This document shows positions 11,007 to 22,842 of a stretch of 64,000 nucleotides of DNA, one piece after another. A program made the translations under genes and the position numbers. Origin of the DNA: Anniella stebbinsi (Eukaryota; Chordata; Lepidosauria; Squamata; Anniellidae); contig JARDYH010000005.1 in the NCBI GenBank assembly GCA_029215795.1, positions 162,527,814 through 162,591,813 on the forward strand, in the 5' to 3' direction. The stretch's first letter is position 1, and the number at the start of each line of letters is the position of its first letter. Below the pieces are notes generated by a model. The model did not search any database. It had not been told where the DNA came from and worked only from the letters and a program-made list of their open reading frames with translations.

Positions 11007-14000
11007 TTAATCGTCTGCTAATGATCTGGTTCGAATAGCCAGATTCAGAAACTTAGCTACCTGTTCCGTTATTCGCTTATTTGTACCCTGGAGCAAAATA
11101 CTTGTTAGGGCCTCAGAGGAATGCCCTGGGAGGGACTGTGTAATTGGCCAAATTAAGTCTACCCTGGCCGATTGGTAAAACCTACAAAAAAATAAAACAT
11201 GTATTATAGATTCGACCTCGGTGTCATTGCAGGGGCAGCATCTGTTGTGTCAAGGAATTCCCTCCAATACCCTAGACGGGAGAACATTAAACCTGGCTAG
11301 TGTAAAGGCCTTCCTATATTTGGGAATTGATAGCCACCTTAGATATTGTGCTCCCTCTTTACTAAGGAGCACTGATATCCCCAATGCCTGTGGTGAACAG
11401 GGGCCCCTTGCTGCCCCAATTAACTCCTGGGTGTCTATATCTGTTAATCTTTGCTTGATGATTGGTCTTGCCTTATCAAGTCCTACTGCTAGCAGGTAAG
11501 GGGGTGAAAGCCCTATGCTCGAAATCTTGTACTCTACAGCTTTCATCCAGGGAGATACAAATAAGTCTTTTAATACCTTATAGGTTAAAGAGTTGTGAGA
11601 TATCGCAAGGTGGCACCTGAGCCAGAAGTGGACAGAAAAAATCCAGGCTTGGCATTTTAGCGAGTTAAGACCCACTTCCAAATTTAAAGCACCTCCTGAG
11701 ACGCATCTAGGTACACCGAAGATTAACCTAAGGAAGGAGTGTTGAATTCCTTCAAGGTTACTTTTAAAGAGTGGAAACTAGGGATGTGCACTGGATCGGA
11801 CCCGATCCACGATCCGAGTCCGGTCCAGTGGGAAATCGGATAAATTATCCGATTTCCGATCCCGCAGCTGGATCGGCCGATCCAATCCGAACCGGTCCGA
11901 AAAAGCTCCGAACCGGTTCGGCGGATCGGCGGATCGGCGGGCGCCCACTGGCGCCCACCGCCGCTTCCATTGGCGGGCGCCAGCGGGCGCCCGCCGATGA
12001 AAGTGGACAGCGGGGGGGGGAGGAGGGGGGCACTTACCTTCTCGGCCCGGTGGCTCCCGTCCGGCGCCGGCGCCTACTACTACTAGCAGGCTCCGCGGCC
12101 TGCTCTAGGGTGGCGCGCCGGGTGATGTCATCACCCGGCGCGCTACTCTAGAGCAGGCCGCGGAGCCTGCTGGAAGTAGTAGGCGCCGGCGCCGGACGGG
12201 AGCCGCCGGGCCGGGAAGGTAAGGAGGGGGTGCGTGGAGGGGAGGAGGGGGCGCGCGGAGGGGGGAGGGGGGAGGGGGGCCCTTACCTGCCCGGCCCGGC
12301 GGCTCCCGTCCGGCGCCGGCGCCTACTACTCCCAGCAGGCTCCGCGGCCTGCTCTAGGGTGGCGCGCCGGGTGATGTCATCACCCGGCGCGCTACTCTAG
12401 AGCAGGCCGCGGAGCCTGCTGGAAGTAGTAGGCGCCGGCGCCGGACGGGAGCCGCCGGGCCGGGAAGGTAAGGAGGGGGCGCGCGGAGGGGGGAGGGGGG
12501 AGGGGGGCCCTTACCTGCCCGGCCCGGCGGCTCCCGTCCGGCGCCGGTGCCTACTACTCCCAGCAGGCTCCGCGGCCTGCTCCAGGGTGGCGCGCCGGGT
12601 GATGTCATCACCCGGTGCGCTACTCGAGAGTAGGCCGCGGAGCCCGCTGGTAGTAGCCGCCGGCGCCGGACGGGCCGAGAAGGTAAGCAGTGGTGGGGAA
12701 GGGGGCTTACCCCCCCCCGGAGCCGTCCGCTTCTATCCGCTGGCGCCCGCGGGCGCCAGCGGATGGAAGCGGGCGGCCCCAGGGGGGGTAGGGAGCGCGG
12801 GGGAGGGGGTTTACCTGCCGGGGCCGTCCACAGCGGACTGCCCCGGGGGGGGGAGGGAGTTAGGCCCCCCCTTACCCACCCGCCGCCATTTTTTCCTCAT
12901 AGACTTGCATTGCAATGCAAGTCTATGGGGAAAAAAATGGCGGCCGATCCAAAAATGTACGATTTTTGGGTCGGGATCGGACTCGATCCGGTCTGGGGGG
13001 CCTCCGATTTTGTCCGAACCGGTCCGGGACAAAATTGGAGGTCCCGATCCGGGTCCCGATCCGATCCGGGGGGTCCGTGCACACCCCTAGTGGAAACCAT
13101 ATCGGTGATCCATACAAAACTTGGGACACGACAGTGGATTTATACACTTGGGTAACTGCTGGTATATATTTCCCGCCCTTTGTAAAATAAAACCGGGATA
13201 AAGCCCCAGAACTTTGTTCTACTTTGGTCTTAGTATATTTTATATGGGCCTTCCAGCTGAGAGCTTTGTGAAACTATATGCCTAGATATTTATACGATTC
13301 CACTTGTTCGATTCTATTTCCTGCCAGAGTCCACTTATATCTCACTTTCCTGCTTGAAAAAACCATCACTTTAGTTTTTGAGAAATTAATTGTTAAAAAG
13401 TTTGATTTACAATATTCAGCAAAACCACTTAATAGTCTCTTTAAGCCCAACCTTGTCTGTCATATTAAAATAACATCATCCGCATAAAGGAGTATGGGGA
13501 CTTTTGTTTGCCCAATCTTTGGAGAATGTGATGGTAAAGGAGCCAGCATAGAAGGAAGGTCTGCCAAATATAGGTTGAATAAAGTCGGGGAAAGTACACA
13601 CCCTTGTCTGACACCTCTAGTAGCAGTGATCTCCTTAGTCACATGGCCCTGTCTGCTACATCGGACTTGTGCTGTTGTGTCTGAATACAAAGACTGGATC
13701 AAGAAGAGTAGTCTACCTTCAATGGAGAGTTGCTCTAACTTTGACAACAGTCGGGCTCGAGGTATTGAATCAAAAGCTGCTTTGAGGTCAATAAATACTG
13801 TAAATAATTTACCTCCCTTAGGGGTAGAATATTTGTGTGCTAGATGAGCCAAAACTAAGGAGTGGTCCAACGTTGAGCTGCCTGCTCTAAACCGCTCTAT
13901 TCGACTCCCAAAATTCCATTGTCTAAAATCCATTCTTTTAATTTTAGGTTCAAGAAGCCTGCATATAACTTTCCTACTATGGAAAGAAGACTAATAGGGC

Positions 14001-15693
14001 AATAATTGACAGGATCGTCTTTGGGGCCTTTTTTATATATTGGAATCACGAGGGCCTTCAGCCACAGTGTTGGAATTTGTCCATGCTTATTTATTGATGT
14101 AAAAAGAACTGCCAATACTGGAGACCACCAGGAGATGTCGTTTCTTATAATTTCTGGTGTGATACCATCTGGACCAGGGGCCTTGCCCGTTTTTAACTTG
14201 CTTATTAGGTCCTCTATGATTTTGATATCAACCTTTGGCCAATCAGGCGAATCCACTGGCAACCTTGGGGAAGAGATTGGCATTCGTGTTTCCTTAAAAG
14301 CTATCCTAAAATGCTTCTCCCAGGTGTCCGCTGAAATACAGCATTCATTGTTTCCCCTGGTGTTTTTTAGTACTCTTGACACTGTTTGCCAGAAGGATCT
14401 GGTGTCTTTGGTGACTGTAGCCGCGATCAGTACCTGCCATGACTCCTTGTCTGCCTCTCTTTTTTTTTTTTGTAATAGCTTTTTATATTTTTTCTTTGTC
14501 TCGTAGTAAGATCTTGGAAGTTTACGTTCGTTCTTCTCCCGGTATGAACAATATATAGACTGAAACCTTCTCTTGCAGTCGGCAATTTCCATTTCTAGAA
14601 ACTTATGGGGATTGGCTCCTAAGCTATTTAAGCTGTTTAGGCTAGTAGTTTCCTTTGTTAGGTTACTGTTCAAATCCTTCATCATCTCCTCGTACTCTTT
14701 TATGCTGTTCTTAGACGTAGTAGCTGCACTAATTCGCTTTTCTGCGTTGGCAAACAGTGGGGACTGCACAAGCTTTGTAAAGACTTGGTCTGTAACCTTG
14801 GGCCATTTTGTAGTTCTGGAAGCTTTGATGTAGGTAAGAGTGCTAGGAAGGGTATACTCTAAGCCCAACCTAAAAGGCCCTGGGATCAAGAGGGAAAGTT
14901 CCAGGGGAAAATGATCACTCTCAAAGCGTTGTAAAACTCTAAAATCGCAGCCCCTGGATTTCAGGTTCTCATGGATCAGAATGTAATCAATCACACTTGA
15001 CCCTCTGGAGGATGTAAATGTAAACTCACCCCATTGGTCTCCAGCAGTGTCGCCATTCATAATCACCAAATTGTTTCTCTTAACAAAAAGAAGCAAGCAG
15101 GATCCTGCTAAGTTCACAAAGGGATCTTTTGAATGCCGTAGGTTAGCTTCAAAACATTCTCTTCCCGTTGTTAGATGGTTTTGATCAATTGCCGGGTCCG
15201 TCAAATACGTGCCGGACCTAGCATTGAAGTCCCCTACAATTATCGGAAAGGCGTTGGGGTGTTTTGTCATCTGTACCAAAAAGAAACTTTCTATTTTGAG
15301 CCAAGTTGATGCTGTGGCTTCCTTGGAAGATGATGGAGTGAGATAGACATTAAACAGTAACAGAGACTGCTTTAATGCCCTTAGTTCTAGTAATAGGGGC
15401 AGAATGTTAGACTCATAACTAGGCAGTTCCTTTATTTTAGCATCCAAACATGAAGCGATAAGGATGCACAGGCCCTGCCTAGCTCTGCCTTTGCCTTTGT
15501 TGGAGAGAGCTGGCAAATTGATGGCCACAAACCCGTTCACAAAGATGTTTTCGCAGCTCCAGGTTTCCTGGAGCATCACTATATCATATTCTCCTAGGAA
15601 ATTCAAAAAATCTTGATTCTTACTCTTAGAGTTCCACCCAGCTATATTCCATGAGAGGATTCGGAGTAGTCTCTTGGATTCCTTTTCATTGGG
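11007..15693 (-). pseudogene. LINE ORF2: endonuclease, reverse transcriptase, C-terminal zinc motif
   Basis: ORF2 would nick target DNA and reverse-transcribe the element RNA at the nick. The frame opens with the APE box ILSWNIAGWNSK, then VMLQETW, IIVGDFNAR and ESDHFPLEL. The reverse transcriptase follows, with VIPIYKKG, FIDLKAAFDS, TRGVRQGCVLSP and the catalytic YADD at about 13,470. The C-terminus has CPCNDTEVESIIHVLFFC, a C-x-C...H-x4-C motif common in this superfamily. There is no RNase H. Lesions: a stop codon plus a one-base loss around 13,890 (between ILGVE and FRAGSS), a TGA right after YADDVILI at about 13,460, and the hAT insertion at 11,779-13,089. No ATG lies between the ORF1 stop and the endonuclease box. 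Confidence 0.88.
11779..13089. mobile_element. Non-autonomous hAT element, GC-rich hairpin subtype, with 8-bp target duplication
   Basis: The tips are TAGGGATGTGCAC and GTGCACACCCCTA, flanked by GTGGAAAC on both sides (11,771-11,778 and 13,090-13,097). The subterminal DNA is rich in GATCGG/CCGATC. The interior is extremely GC-rich and holds three tandem hairpin units (12,046-12,210, 12,292-12,463 and 12,520-12,680), each centred on GTGATGTCATCAC or a variant. It also holds a hairpin around 12,735-12,775 and a 30-bp palindrome made of CATAGACTTGCATTG and its mirror at about 12,898-12,927. Related, more diverged copies lie at 42,491-43,221 and 56,326-57,097. The long open frames here are by-products of GC content and are not genes. 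Confidence 0.9.
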
Positions 15694-17692
15694 TCAATCC
15701 AGCTCTATAATTTTGTCCAGTACCCGGTTCTGGTCTTTTAGGACACATCCGTTAGCTCCCCTAACTGGCGAGTTTGTCCTTCCTGGACATGCCCTACTTA
15801 GAGTGGACTCAATTGCCATGCCGATCTCATGTGGCTCCAAATACCTGTAAGCTGTCCAGTTATTATTCGAGGAGTTTACATACTTGTGACTCTGTTCTTT
15901 TTGAGTTATCGACTTTGTGTTCCTTGGAGGATCTCTTTTGTTACTGCTAATTGGTCCAGTTATTTGAGCCAGTTTGTTGGGTTCTAACCCCATATCCTTG
16001 GAGCCACGGGTCCTATCCTCATCTGAATAAGTATGTTGTAAGACATGGGGTAATAGAGGACCGTTACACGGCTCCTTAGCTTCCATTACTATTTGCGCCT
16101 CCGCTGTAGAAAAGCTTATTTTATTGGCACTGTCAGATTTTCCACTTTGGACCATTAAAATTTTGCTCAATGTTGCAAGTCTCTCTAGGATCGCCTGCTG
16201 CTCTTGATAAGGTAAAGTACCGTAGCTTTTGATCAGTTCCTTTTCTTCTTGAGTAAAATTGTTAAGGGTGTCTTTCAGGTATTCCTTCTTAACTCTTGCT
16301 CCCTCTCCCTCCATTTCTGCAATGACCACACTTTTTGGTGCTTGGCTATTTAGAGCCATAGTCTTCACAAGTTTATCTAGATTGATCAAATCTTCTGTGG
16401 GTGGCTCCTTGCTGTTACGTATAGGTGGATGCCGTATTCCCAGGGAAAGCACTGGAGAAATATCCCTGAAGAACCTACTCACTGTCATCCCCTTTCTTTG
16501 AAAAGCCTCTCTCTCTTTGAGAATTCTGTAGGTTAGAAGTGAGGACTCAAAAGTCACTATAGCTCTGGCCGATACATAATTGAAAAAAAGATAGTCAATT
16601 TTTTGGATATCGTCTAACATTAGGTGTATTGTAGTGACAGCTGATATAAATCGTAAAAAATGTTTAATACGGTCTATCTGTGCCAATGAGCCTTTGGGCT
16701 TCGGGTAGTTGGAGAAAACAAGCTTATTTTTTATTAACTGTAATTCCCACTTTTTCCTTCCTATCCTGGTTTCTTGAGCCAAATTCTGCTCCTTAGATTT
16801 TATCGTAATGGGTTTTACTTCATTAATTAACTGGGATAGGGACCAAGGATCCTGGGGTCTTCCCTGTTCATTATTGTGGTTCTGGTCCGCCCACTCAGAT
16901 ATTTTATCCAAACTTGCTGGGTCTTTACTGTTGTCTTTGTTTGCTAGTTTGCCCATAATCTGGGGACTTCCATTCTGTTTCCTATCCTCTCCCTCCATTA
17001 ATTTGAATAGGCGGTTAAAATTCATTTTTGGTAGTTTTTTAGAGCTGATTACGCCTTTAATATTTTTGGATTTTTTCAGTTTTATATCCTTCGTGGGCCT
17101 GGACTTCATTTTCCTTCTTGACCTATTTGAAGCCCTCTTTGTCCTAGTCTCTCTGCCAATGTTACTCACATCTTTCCCATGCATAAACACTGGTTCAGCG
17201 TGCTCATTAGAAGCTGTAAGTTGGGAGTCATTAAAAGGCTTTGATTCATCTCCCTTTGCCCGTTTCCCTCAAGTTTACTAGATCTTTCCCATTCATCTTT
17301 GCTAGGACAATTGTTGTTAGAGTCATTACCAGATCCTTACATTCGGAGAGAATTTTTTTGATAGCGTGTATATCATCAGTCCAAACTGTGAATAGATGCC
17401 TAACCAGTTCATGCTGGTGCTTAAGTAGATTTGCTACTTCATTGGTATTATGGGCCTTGTCCTCGAGAGGAGGAGATTGTTTATTTTTTACAAGTTTAGG
17501 GGTGGAGAAGTTAATTCCACTCTGAGTACCCAATAAATTTTTGGGACTTTTGGAACCGCCCTCTGTTGGCTCAGCTGGACTAATTTGGAGGCTGGTTTCT
17601 GCAGGATATTCTATCACATCCTCTAAAATTTCAATTTCAGCTGCTAGACTGCGTCTGCCATTCGATTGCTTATCAAGTTCTGGGACCTTCAT
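15694..17692 (-). pseudogene. LINE ORF1 with one frameshift
   Basis: The frame starts at the ATG at 17,690-17,692 (MKVPELDKQSNGRRS…) and runs to about 17,247. There a one-base shift moves it to the frame covering 17,246-15,694; the peptide reads naturally from ...RETGKG into DESKPFNDSQ. The product would be about 660 residues: an acidic N-terminal region, a very basic stretch (KRASNRSRRKMKSR) and a central segment (YVSARAIVTFESSLLTYRIL) that could be an RRM-like RNA-binding fold. The usual role of ORF1 is RNA binding in the retrotransposition particle. It ends in TGA at 15,694-15,696, in the same frame as ORF2. Confidence 0.75.
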
Positions 17693-19183
17693 AATACATT
17701 GAGGTCCCAGTGACCAATCTAAAATCTTCTCGTTTATGGCTCATCTGTAGGGTTGTCCATTTTCTCAATGGTGGGGCTGAAGAATTTAGTAATTTTTTGT
17801 TGCTTAAGGATCTTAACCAGAACTGTTATGTCATCAGCCACGGGAGTTAACCCCATTTGTTTATACCCCATTCTAGTAAAAACCATTTTTCCCTAGTGTT
17901 GAATTTTTCTTTATGTGTACTCTATAAACACCCAATCTGTCTCTGTTCGCCCTCCAGAAACTATACTACCCGATATAAGCAATACTAATAGTTAAGAATC
18001 CAGGGAATTCTTATCACCTTTCGATTTATACTCAAACACACTCAGATCCTCCCTATATAGAACAAGGTAAATGCAATCTATTAGATAGATATATTACAAT
18101 TCCTAATATTAAAACTGAGCTTATATTCCATATAAATTTCCTAAAGTTAAAACAGGGTTATCTGACCAGAGAATTTCAGGAGAATAAAAAAGTCAAAATC
18201 AGTAAACGTACATTGATTGGCCGACTATCAGCAGTAATACTTATCGTTAACAGCTTGTATCTGTTGCAGATTATTAACTTCAGCTGGTAGAATTAAAACT
18301 CAAACAAACACATTTTCAGGCTAAAGAGACAGGAATTGACTCAAATTGTCCTATCTCGAAAACAGGCCGTTTGTTCTTTAGCTGCTAGCTTACTGCTATG
18401 AATTTTGCTCTGGGGACCCCTATATAGGTGTATCAGTGGTCTGTCCGATTTTTTGGAGTAGTTGATTCTTGCCTCGGCGTATGTTAATAAATCCAGCAGG
18501 AAGTGAGTCAAAGGAGGGGATTAGGGAAGCAGTAGCAGCTGACCAATCTGTAGATGTTAATTATTAGGTCCTTCTTTCTCCAAACAGCCCTGTAGATTAA
18601 ACATCCAACACACCTGCAGTCCCAACTCTGACGAAGCTCCCAAAATGTTGGGGGCCCACCAACTCACCCGCAGCACCCCCTAGTCCAGTACTCTTCCATA
18701 AGTTGTAAAAGTCCAGTAAATCAGCACTGCCAGTAGATAAAACGCGGATAGTACCTGGGGCCTCTAACCGCAAACTGTAAACACTTCCAATTGTCTCCTT
18801 GCTGTTCTTGATAGGGAAGGGATTTTTCTTTCCTCCTCCTCCTCCTCTGCTTCTTTATTTGTAAATCCTCTTCCGACAGAGCCGACATGTGCTCGAGGGA
18901 TTCCTCAGGTTTGGCAAAAGCTTCCTCTCTCTCCCTCCTATTTCGGTTCCAACTCTACAAGGTCAGTTTGTAAGCTGAGCTGATGTTTTCAGTAAATATT
19001 GTAACACCATCAAACAGAGTTTTTTCTCCCAGCTCAGTAACAAATTGAAATGATAATTTAGAGCTATAAAGGTCTTTATAAAATGTATAGTTTAAAACAA
19101 ATTAAAACAATTAAAACTATTCAGGCAGTTAAAATGCTAAGTATACTAAAAGCAGATTTTAAAAAACTGTATGCTAAGTATAC
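17693..19183 (-). other. LINE 5' untranslated region
   Basis: No long frame is present. The region lies between the ORF1 start and the target-site duplication at 19,184-19,198. A (CCT)n stretch is at about 18,830-18,850. The last ~150 bases contain GCTAAGTATACT twice (19,136-19,147 and 19,173-19,184), which partly overlaps the duplication. Confidence 0.55.
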
Positions 19184-19813
19184 TCCAAAATGGATTCAAA
19201 AAGTGTCCCTCTGTGTCAAAAATCACCCACGGAACTACAACGGAAAGTCAACTATGAATTAAAATTAGAGATGTGAGAATGTGGCCTCTCGATATTCTCC
19301 ATCCTATATGTGAGCAGAGAAATGTACACTACACATGCATTTTTTCTTTTTCTATCTTTTCTATTTTGATGGTATATTTTGTGAAAAATTTCAAAAAAAT
19401 GATTATTATTAATAATAATAATAATAATAGAAGTTGACTTTAGGTTGTTTCTGCCCTGGCATTTAGGGGTGAGGTGGGGTGAGGGTACTGTCAGCAGTTT
19501 TCTGTCTATTACACATCTCTCCTTTGCTCTGCAGTCTCCCATGCTGCCTGCAGTTCTTGACCTGAAAAGGCCCCATGGGAGGAATGAATTCATGATGTCT
19601 TCCCCTGGGCAGGAAATGTGGGAAGTCAAGGAGGCTGCAGGGTGTCAGATGGATGATTGTCCAATGACAGACAGGACTCTCACACGCACCCCTCAGCCAT
19701 CTCATGAGTAATTCTCCATTGAATTTCTTTTCCAAATCAGTCTCTTTTCTTTCAAATTGAATGAGGGTGGTCAAAATATACAATGGAGAAAGTTTTGGAA
19801 CAGCAGTAAAAAC

Positions 19814-21490
19814 TAGGGGTGTGCATCGGATCGGATCCGATCCACGATCCGAATCCGAACCGCCCCAAAATTGGGAAAATCCGATCCGATCCGATCAACC
19901 TCCGATCCGATCCGATCCGCCGAGGTCCGATCCGGATCGGACGCCATTTTGAATGCTTTTTCCCATAGCCAAGTATTGTTTTACAAAAACGCCTATAACG
20001 TTTTCATTTTTAAAGATAGAAGGATGAAACTTGGGCACATTGTAGACTGGTTGGGGGTAGTTATCTGTGAGAAAGTTCTGAAAGATTGATCCATGCGTTT
20101 TTTGGCAATTAATTTTTTAATAAATACCCAGGAATGCCTATAACTTTGTCATTTTTAAAGTTACACAAATAAAACTTTGCCACATTGTAGGTGGTACCTT
20201 GTGACCTACGTGTGTGAAATTTCAGAAACGTAGGTGCTTGTCTTGTGTGGCAATTCATTTTTAGAAAAATGGGTAGTAGTGGGGTAAATACAGTTACGCC
20301 TCCCATTTTTTTATTTTTAAAGATACAAACAGGAAACTTGGGCACATAACAGGTACCACTTGGCTTGATATGTGTGTGAAATATCAGAAACATTGGAGCT
20401 TGCCTGGTGTGGCAATTAATTTTTGAAACAATGAGGAAAGAAACACCTATAACTTTGTCATTTTAAAAGTTACACACATGAAACTTTGTCACATTGTAGG
20501 TGGTACCTTGGGACCTATGTGTGTGAAATTTCAGAAACATAGGTGCTTGCCTTGTGTGGCAATTAATTTTAGAAAAATGGGTAGTAGTGGGGTAAATACA
20601 GTTACGCCTCCCACTTTTTTATTTTTGAAGATACAAACAGGAAACTTGGGCACATTACAGGTACCACTTGGCTTGATATGTGTGTGAAATTTCAGAAACA
20701 TTGGAGCTTGCCTGGTGTGGCAATTAATTTTTGAAACAATGAGGGATTCATTGGACAGCACTTGCCGATAGGGATTCATTGGACAGTACTTGCCCATAGG
20801 GAATCATTGGACAGTACATGCCCATAGGGAATCATTGGAAAGCACTTGCCCATAGGGAATCATTGCATTGCACTTTCCCATTGAGAAATACAGTTATGCC
20901 TCCCACTTTTTTATTTTTGAAGAAGATACAAACAGGAAACTTGGGCACATTTTAGACTGGTTAGGGATAGTTATCTGTGAGAAATTTCAGAAAGATTGGT
21001 GCATGCGTTTTGTGGCAATTAATTTTTTAATAAATCCCCAGGAATGCCTATAACTTTGTCAATTTTAAAGTTACACACATGAAACTTTGCCACATTGTAG
21101 GCGGTACGTTGGGACCTATGTGTGTGTAATTTCAAAAATGTAGGTGCTTGCCTTGTATGGCAATTAATTTTAGAAAAATGGGTAGTAGTGGGGTAAATAC
21201 AGTTATGCCTCCCATTTTTTTATTTTTAAAGATACAAACAGGAAACATGGGCACATTACAGGGAACACTTCGCTTGATATGTGTGTAAAATTTCAGAAAG
21301 CTGGGTCCAGGCATGTGGTGGCAAGGTATTTTTGAAACAATGAGGAAAGAAACGGCTATAACTTTTTTATTTTAAAAGTTAGAAGTCTGAAAGTTGCTCA
21401 CTTTGTAGATGGGTTAGGGGTAGATATGTGTCAGAAATTTCAGAATTATAGGTCCAGGCATTTGATGGCTATGGAATTTTTAGATTAAAA
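19814..21490. mobile_element. hAT element, AT-rich array subtype, right end lost
   Basis: The left tip TAGGGGTGTGCATCGG is followed by GGATCGGATCCGATCC-type DNA and then a degenerate array of roughly 150-170-bp units. Repeated words are GCCTATAACTTTGTCA, GAAATTTCAGAAA and GTGTGGCAATTAATTTTT. A 28-bp minisatellite sits inside at 20,742-20,880. The paralogous empty site is at 50,451-50,470 in unit 2. No matching right tip is found before unit 1 becomes collinear again at about 21,797, so the right end is missing. The array units closely match the ends of the autonomous copy at 23,422-30,629. Confidence 0.75.
20742..20880. repeat. 28-bp minisatellite, about five units
   Basis: Units of the form GGGAATCATTGGACAGTACT + TGCCCATA repeat about 4.9 times with few changes, inside the hAT element. 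Confidence 0.85.
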
Positions 21491-21796
21491 GTTTCAAAAG
21501 TTTTTCCACAGAGGCTTGGTTTCCCCCGTCTCCCACTCCCGCCTCCCGCGAAGAAAAAGGAAACACTCTCGATCTCTTTGATCCTTGCATGCATGGCTGC
21601 AACTGAGCTAGTATCCATTACAGAAGGAGAAACAAAGTAACTACATTAAAGCACTTGGCTCGTGTCTGCTTTGATACTTTCACTTTTTACTCAAGCAGAA
21701 CCGCTGAGCCTAGGATCACTCTCTCTCGATCGCTAGGATCGTTACAGGAGAAATTTTCTACAGTCTTCGAAGTGGTGTGTGCAGACACCTTGCCAA
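21491..21796. other. Sequence replacing the exon 2 region in unit 1
   Basis: This roughly 300-bp stretch has no counterpart in unit 2 and no recognisable gene. It lies between the broken hAT element and the point (AATCAATGGGAGAG, about 21,796) where collinearity with unit 2 (about 53,147) resumes. The counterpart of about 50,460-53,145 of unit 2, including exon 2, is absent. Confidence 0.55.
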
Positions 21797-22669
21797 TCAA
21801 TGGGAGAGAAATGCAAACACTTTAAAGATGTACGCATTTGATGCACATAACTGGAGAAATACACATGATAATACACACCGATCTTCCTGCCACAAGAGAA
21901 AGTTAAGCTCACACAAAGTGATATGGACTCAAGTTGGAATGAACTTTGGGATGGAATTAGGAAAACTTCAGGGATGTCAGGGTTTGTTGATTCACACATC
22001 CCTACTACTAATGCATGATGGTACAGAACCATGGCAGGGGGCAATGTACTTCCTCTAGAGTATATAAATATATTCCTATATGTATTGTTATATTGTCCCA
22101 TCAGCTTTTGAATTTGCTCCACCTCACCCCCACACAAAAGGGTCTTTACAAATATTTGAATGTGTTTTCTGCAGTAATTTTCCCTTTTAATAAATTTATC
22201 TAATTATTTGAAAACCTGTTATGTGCATTGTCCTCTTTTCACATATTGGGAATGAAATTCTTGTGACAGACAGGAGAATCCTCCAAGGGGGGTTGCATCA
22301 GCTGCAGGGAACGTTCAACCTGTTTCACCATAGACACCATCAGAAAAAGAGTACTTCATACATTCCTCCAATATCCATGTTAGTGCACATTTTGGAAGGT
22401 GTAAAGCACATTGCAACTTTGGAAAAGTGCAAGTATGTGGTCATTTTTGTGCAGGTTGAGGGGTGAAATTGGGTGTGTTTGTATAAAAATTGGACTGAAT
22501 AGTTTTGCGGTTAGTTTTGTTTTTTGTTTTTCCACCATCTCCAGCTCTGAAACATCCTTGACTTCTCATTTAACTTTTTTCTCACTAAAATCTGATCATC
22601 AACTGTCTATTACGATACTTCCAAATAAAAGGAATCTCTTAATGATACTATTTTCATTCCCATTTTTAG

Positions 22670-22842
22670 GTACAGGATAGTTTGGGGGTTTTTCAACTCT
22701 ACAAATTGAGAAATGCAATGCAAGACTTGGACGCATAAGCGGTGGTTACATATTATGGAACATCTGCTGCACGACTGATCTGTGTAATTATCCAAAGCCA
22801 CTTTCGTTTCACATTTACCCCCAAAATAAGACACATAATTAA
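22670..22842 (+). pseudogene. LU locus 1, exon 3 with premature stop
   Basis: Homologous to exon 3 of locus 2 at 54,057-54,229, with equal length (173 bases), the same TTTTAG acceptor and the same terminal TAA position. Entered in the phase of locus 2, the third complete codon after the split one is TAG (22,678-22,680), so the reading frame stops almost at once. Downstream codons still spell the LU signature CCTTDLCN after EKC. The 3' end (PQNKTH) is also kept, which suggests recent decay. A poly(A) signal AATAAA follows at 22,949-22,954. Since exon 2 is also missing, this locus cannot make the protein. Confidence 0.85.

Larger units (their letters stand above)
10863..19183 (-). mobile_element. 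Near full-length non-LTR retrotransposon (Jockey-superfamily-like, possibly L2/Vingi type)
   Basis: It is flanked by a 15-bp target-site duplication TCCAAAATGGATTCA (10,848-10,862 and 19,184-19,198); unit 2 shows the single-copy empty site near 49,885-49,900. Reading on the minus strand: a 5' UTR (about 17,693-19,183), ORF1 (15,694-17,692), ORF2 (11,007-15,693), a 3' UTR of about 140 bases and a (TTGA)n tail at the insertion point. Without the nested 1.3 kb hAT element at 11,779-13,089 it is about 7.0 kb. Several frameshifts and stop codons make this copy inactive. Clade naming is uncertain because I could not run a reverse-transcriptase phylogeny. Confidence 0.9.

Noticed and set aside
11771..13155. 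Long overlapping open frames on both strands in the 12 kb GC-rich region
   Set aside because: They lie inside a non-autonomous hAT element made of hairpins; frames on both strands come from GC content, low stop density and inverted repeats.
20742..20880. CRISPR-like array of 28-bp repeats
   Set aside because: The repeats are directly adjacent without spacers and lie in a eukaryotic transposon; it is a minisatellite.
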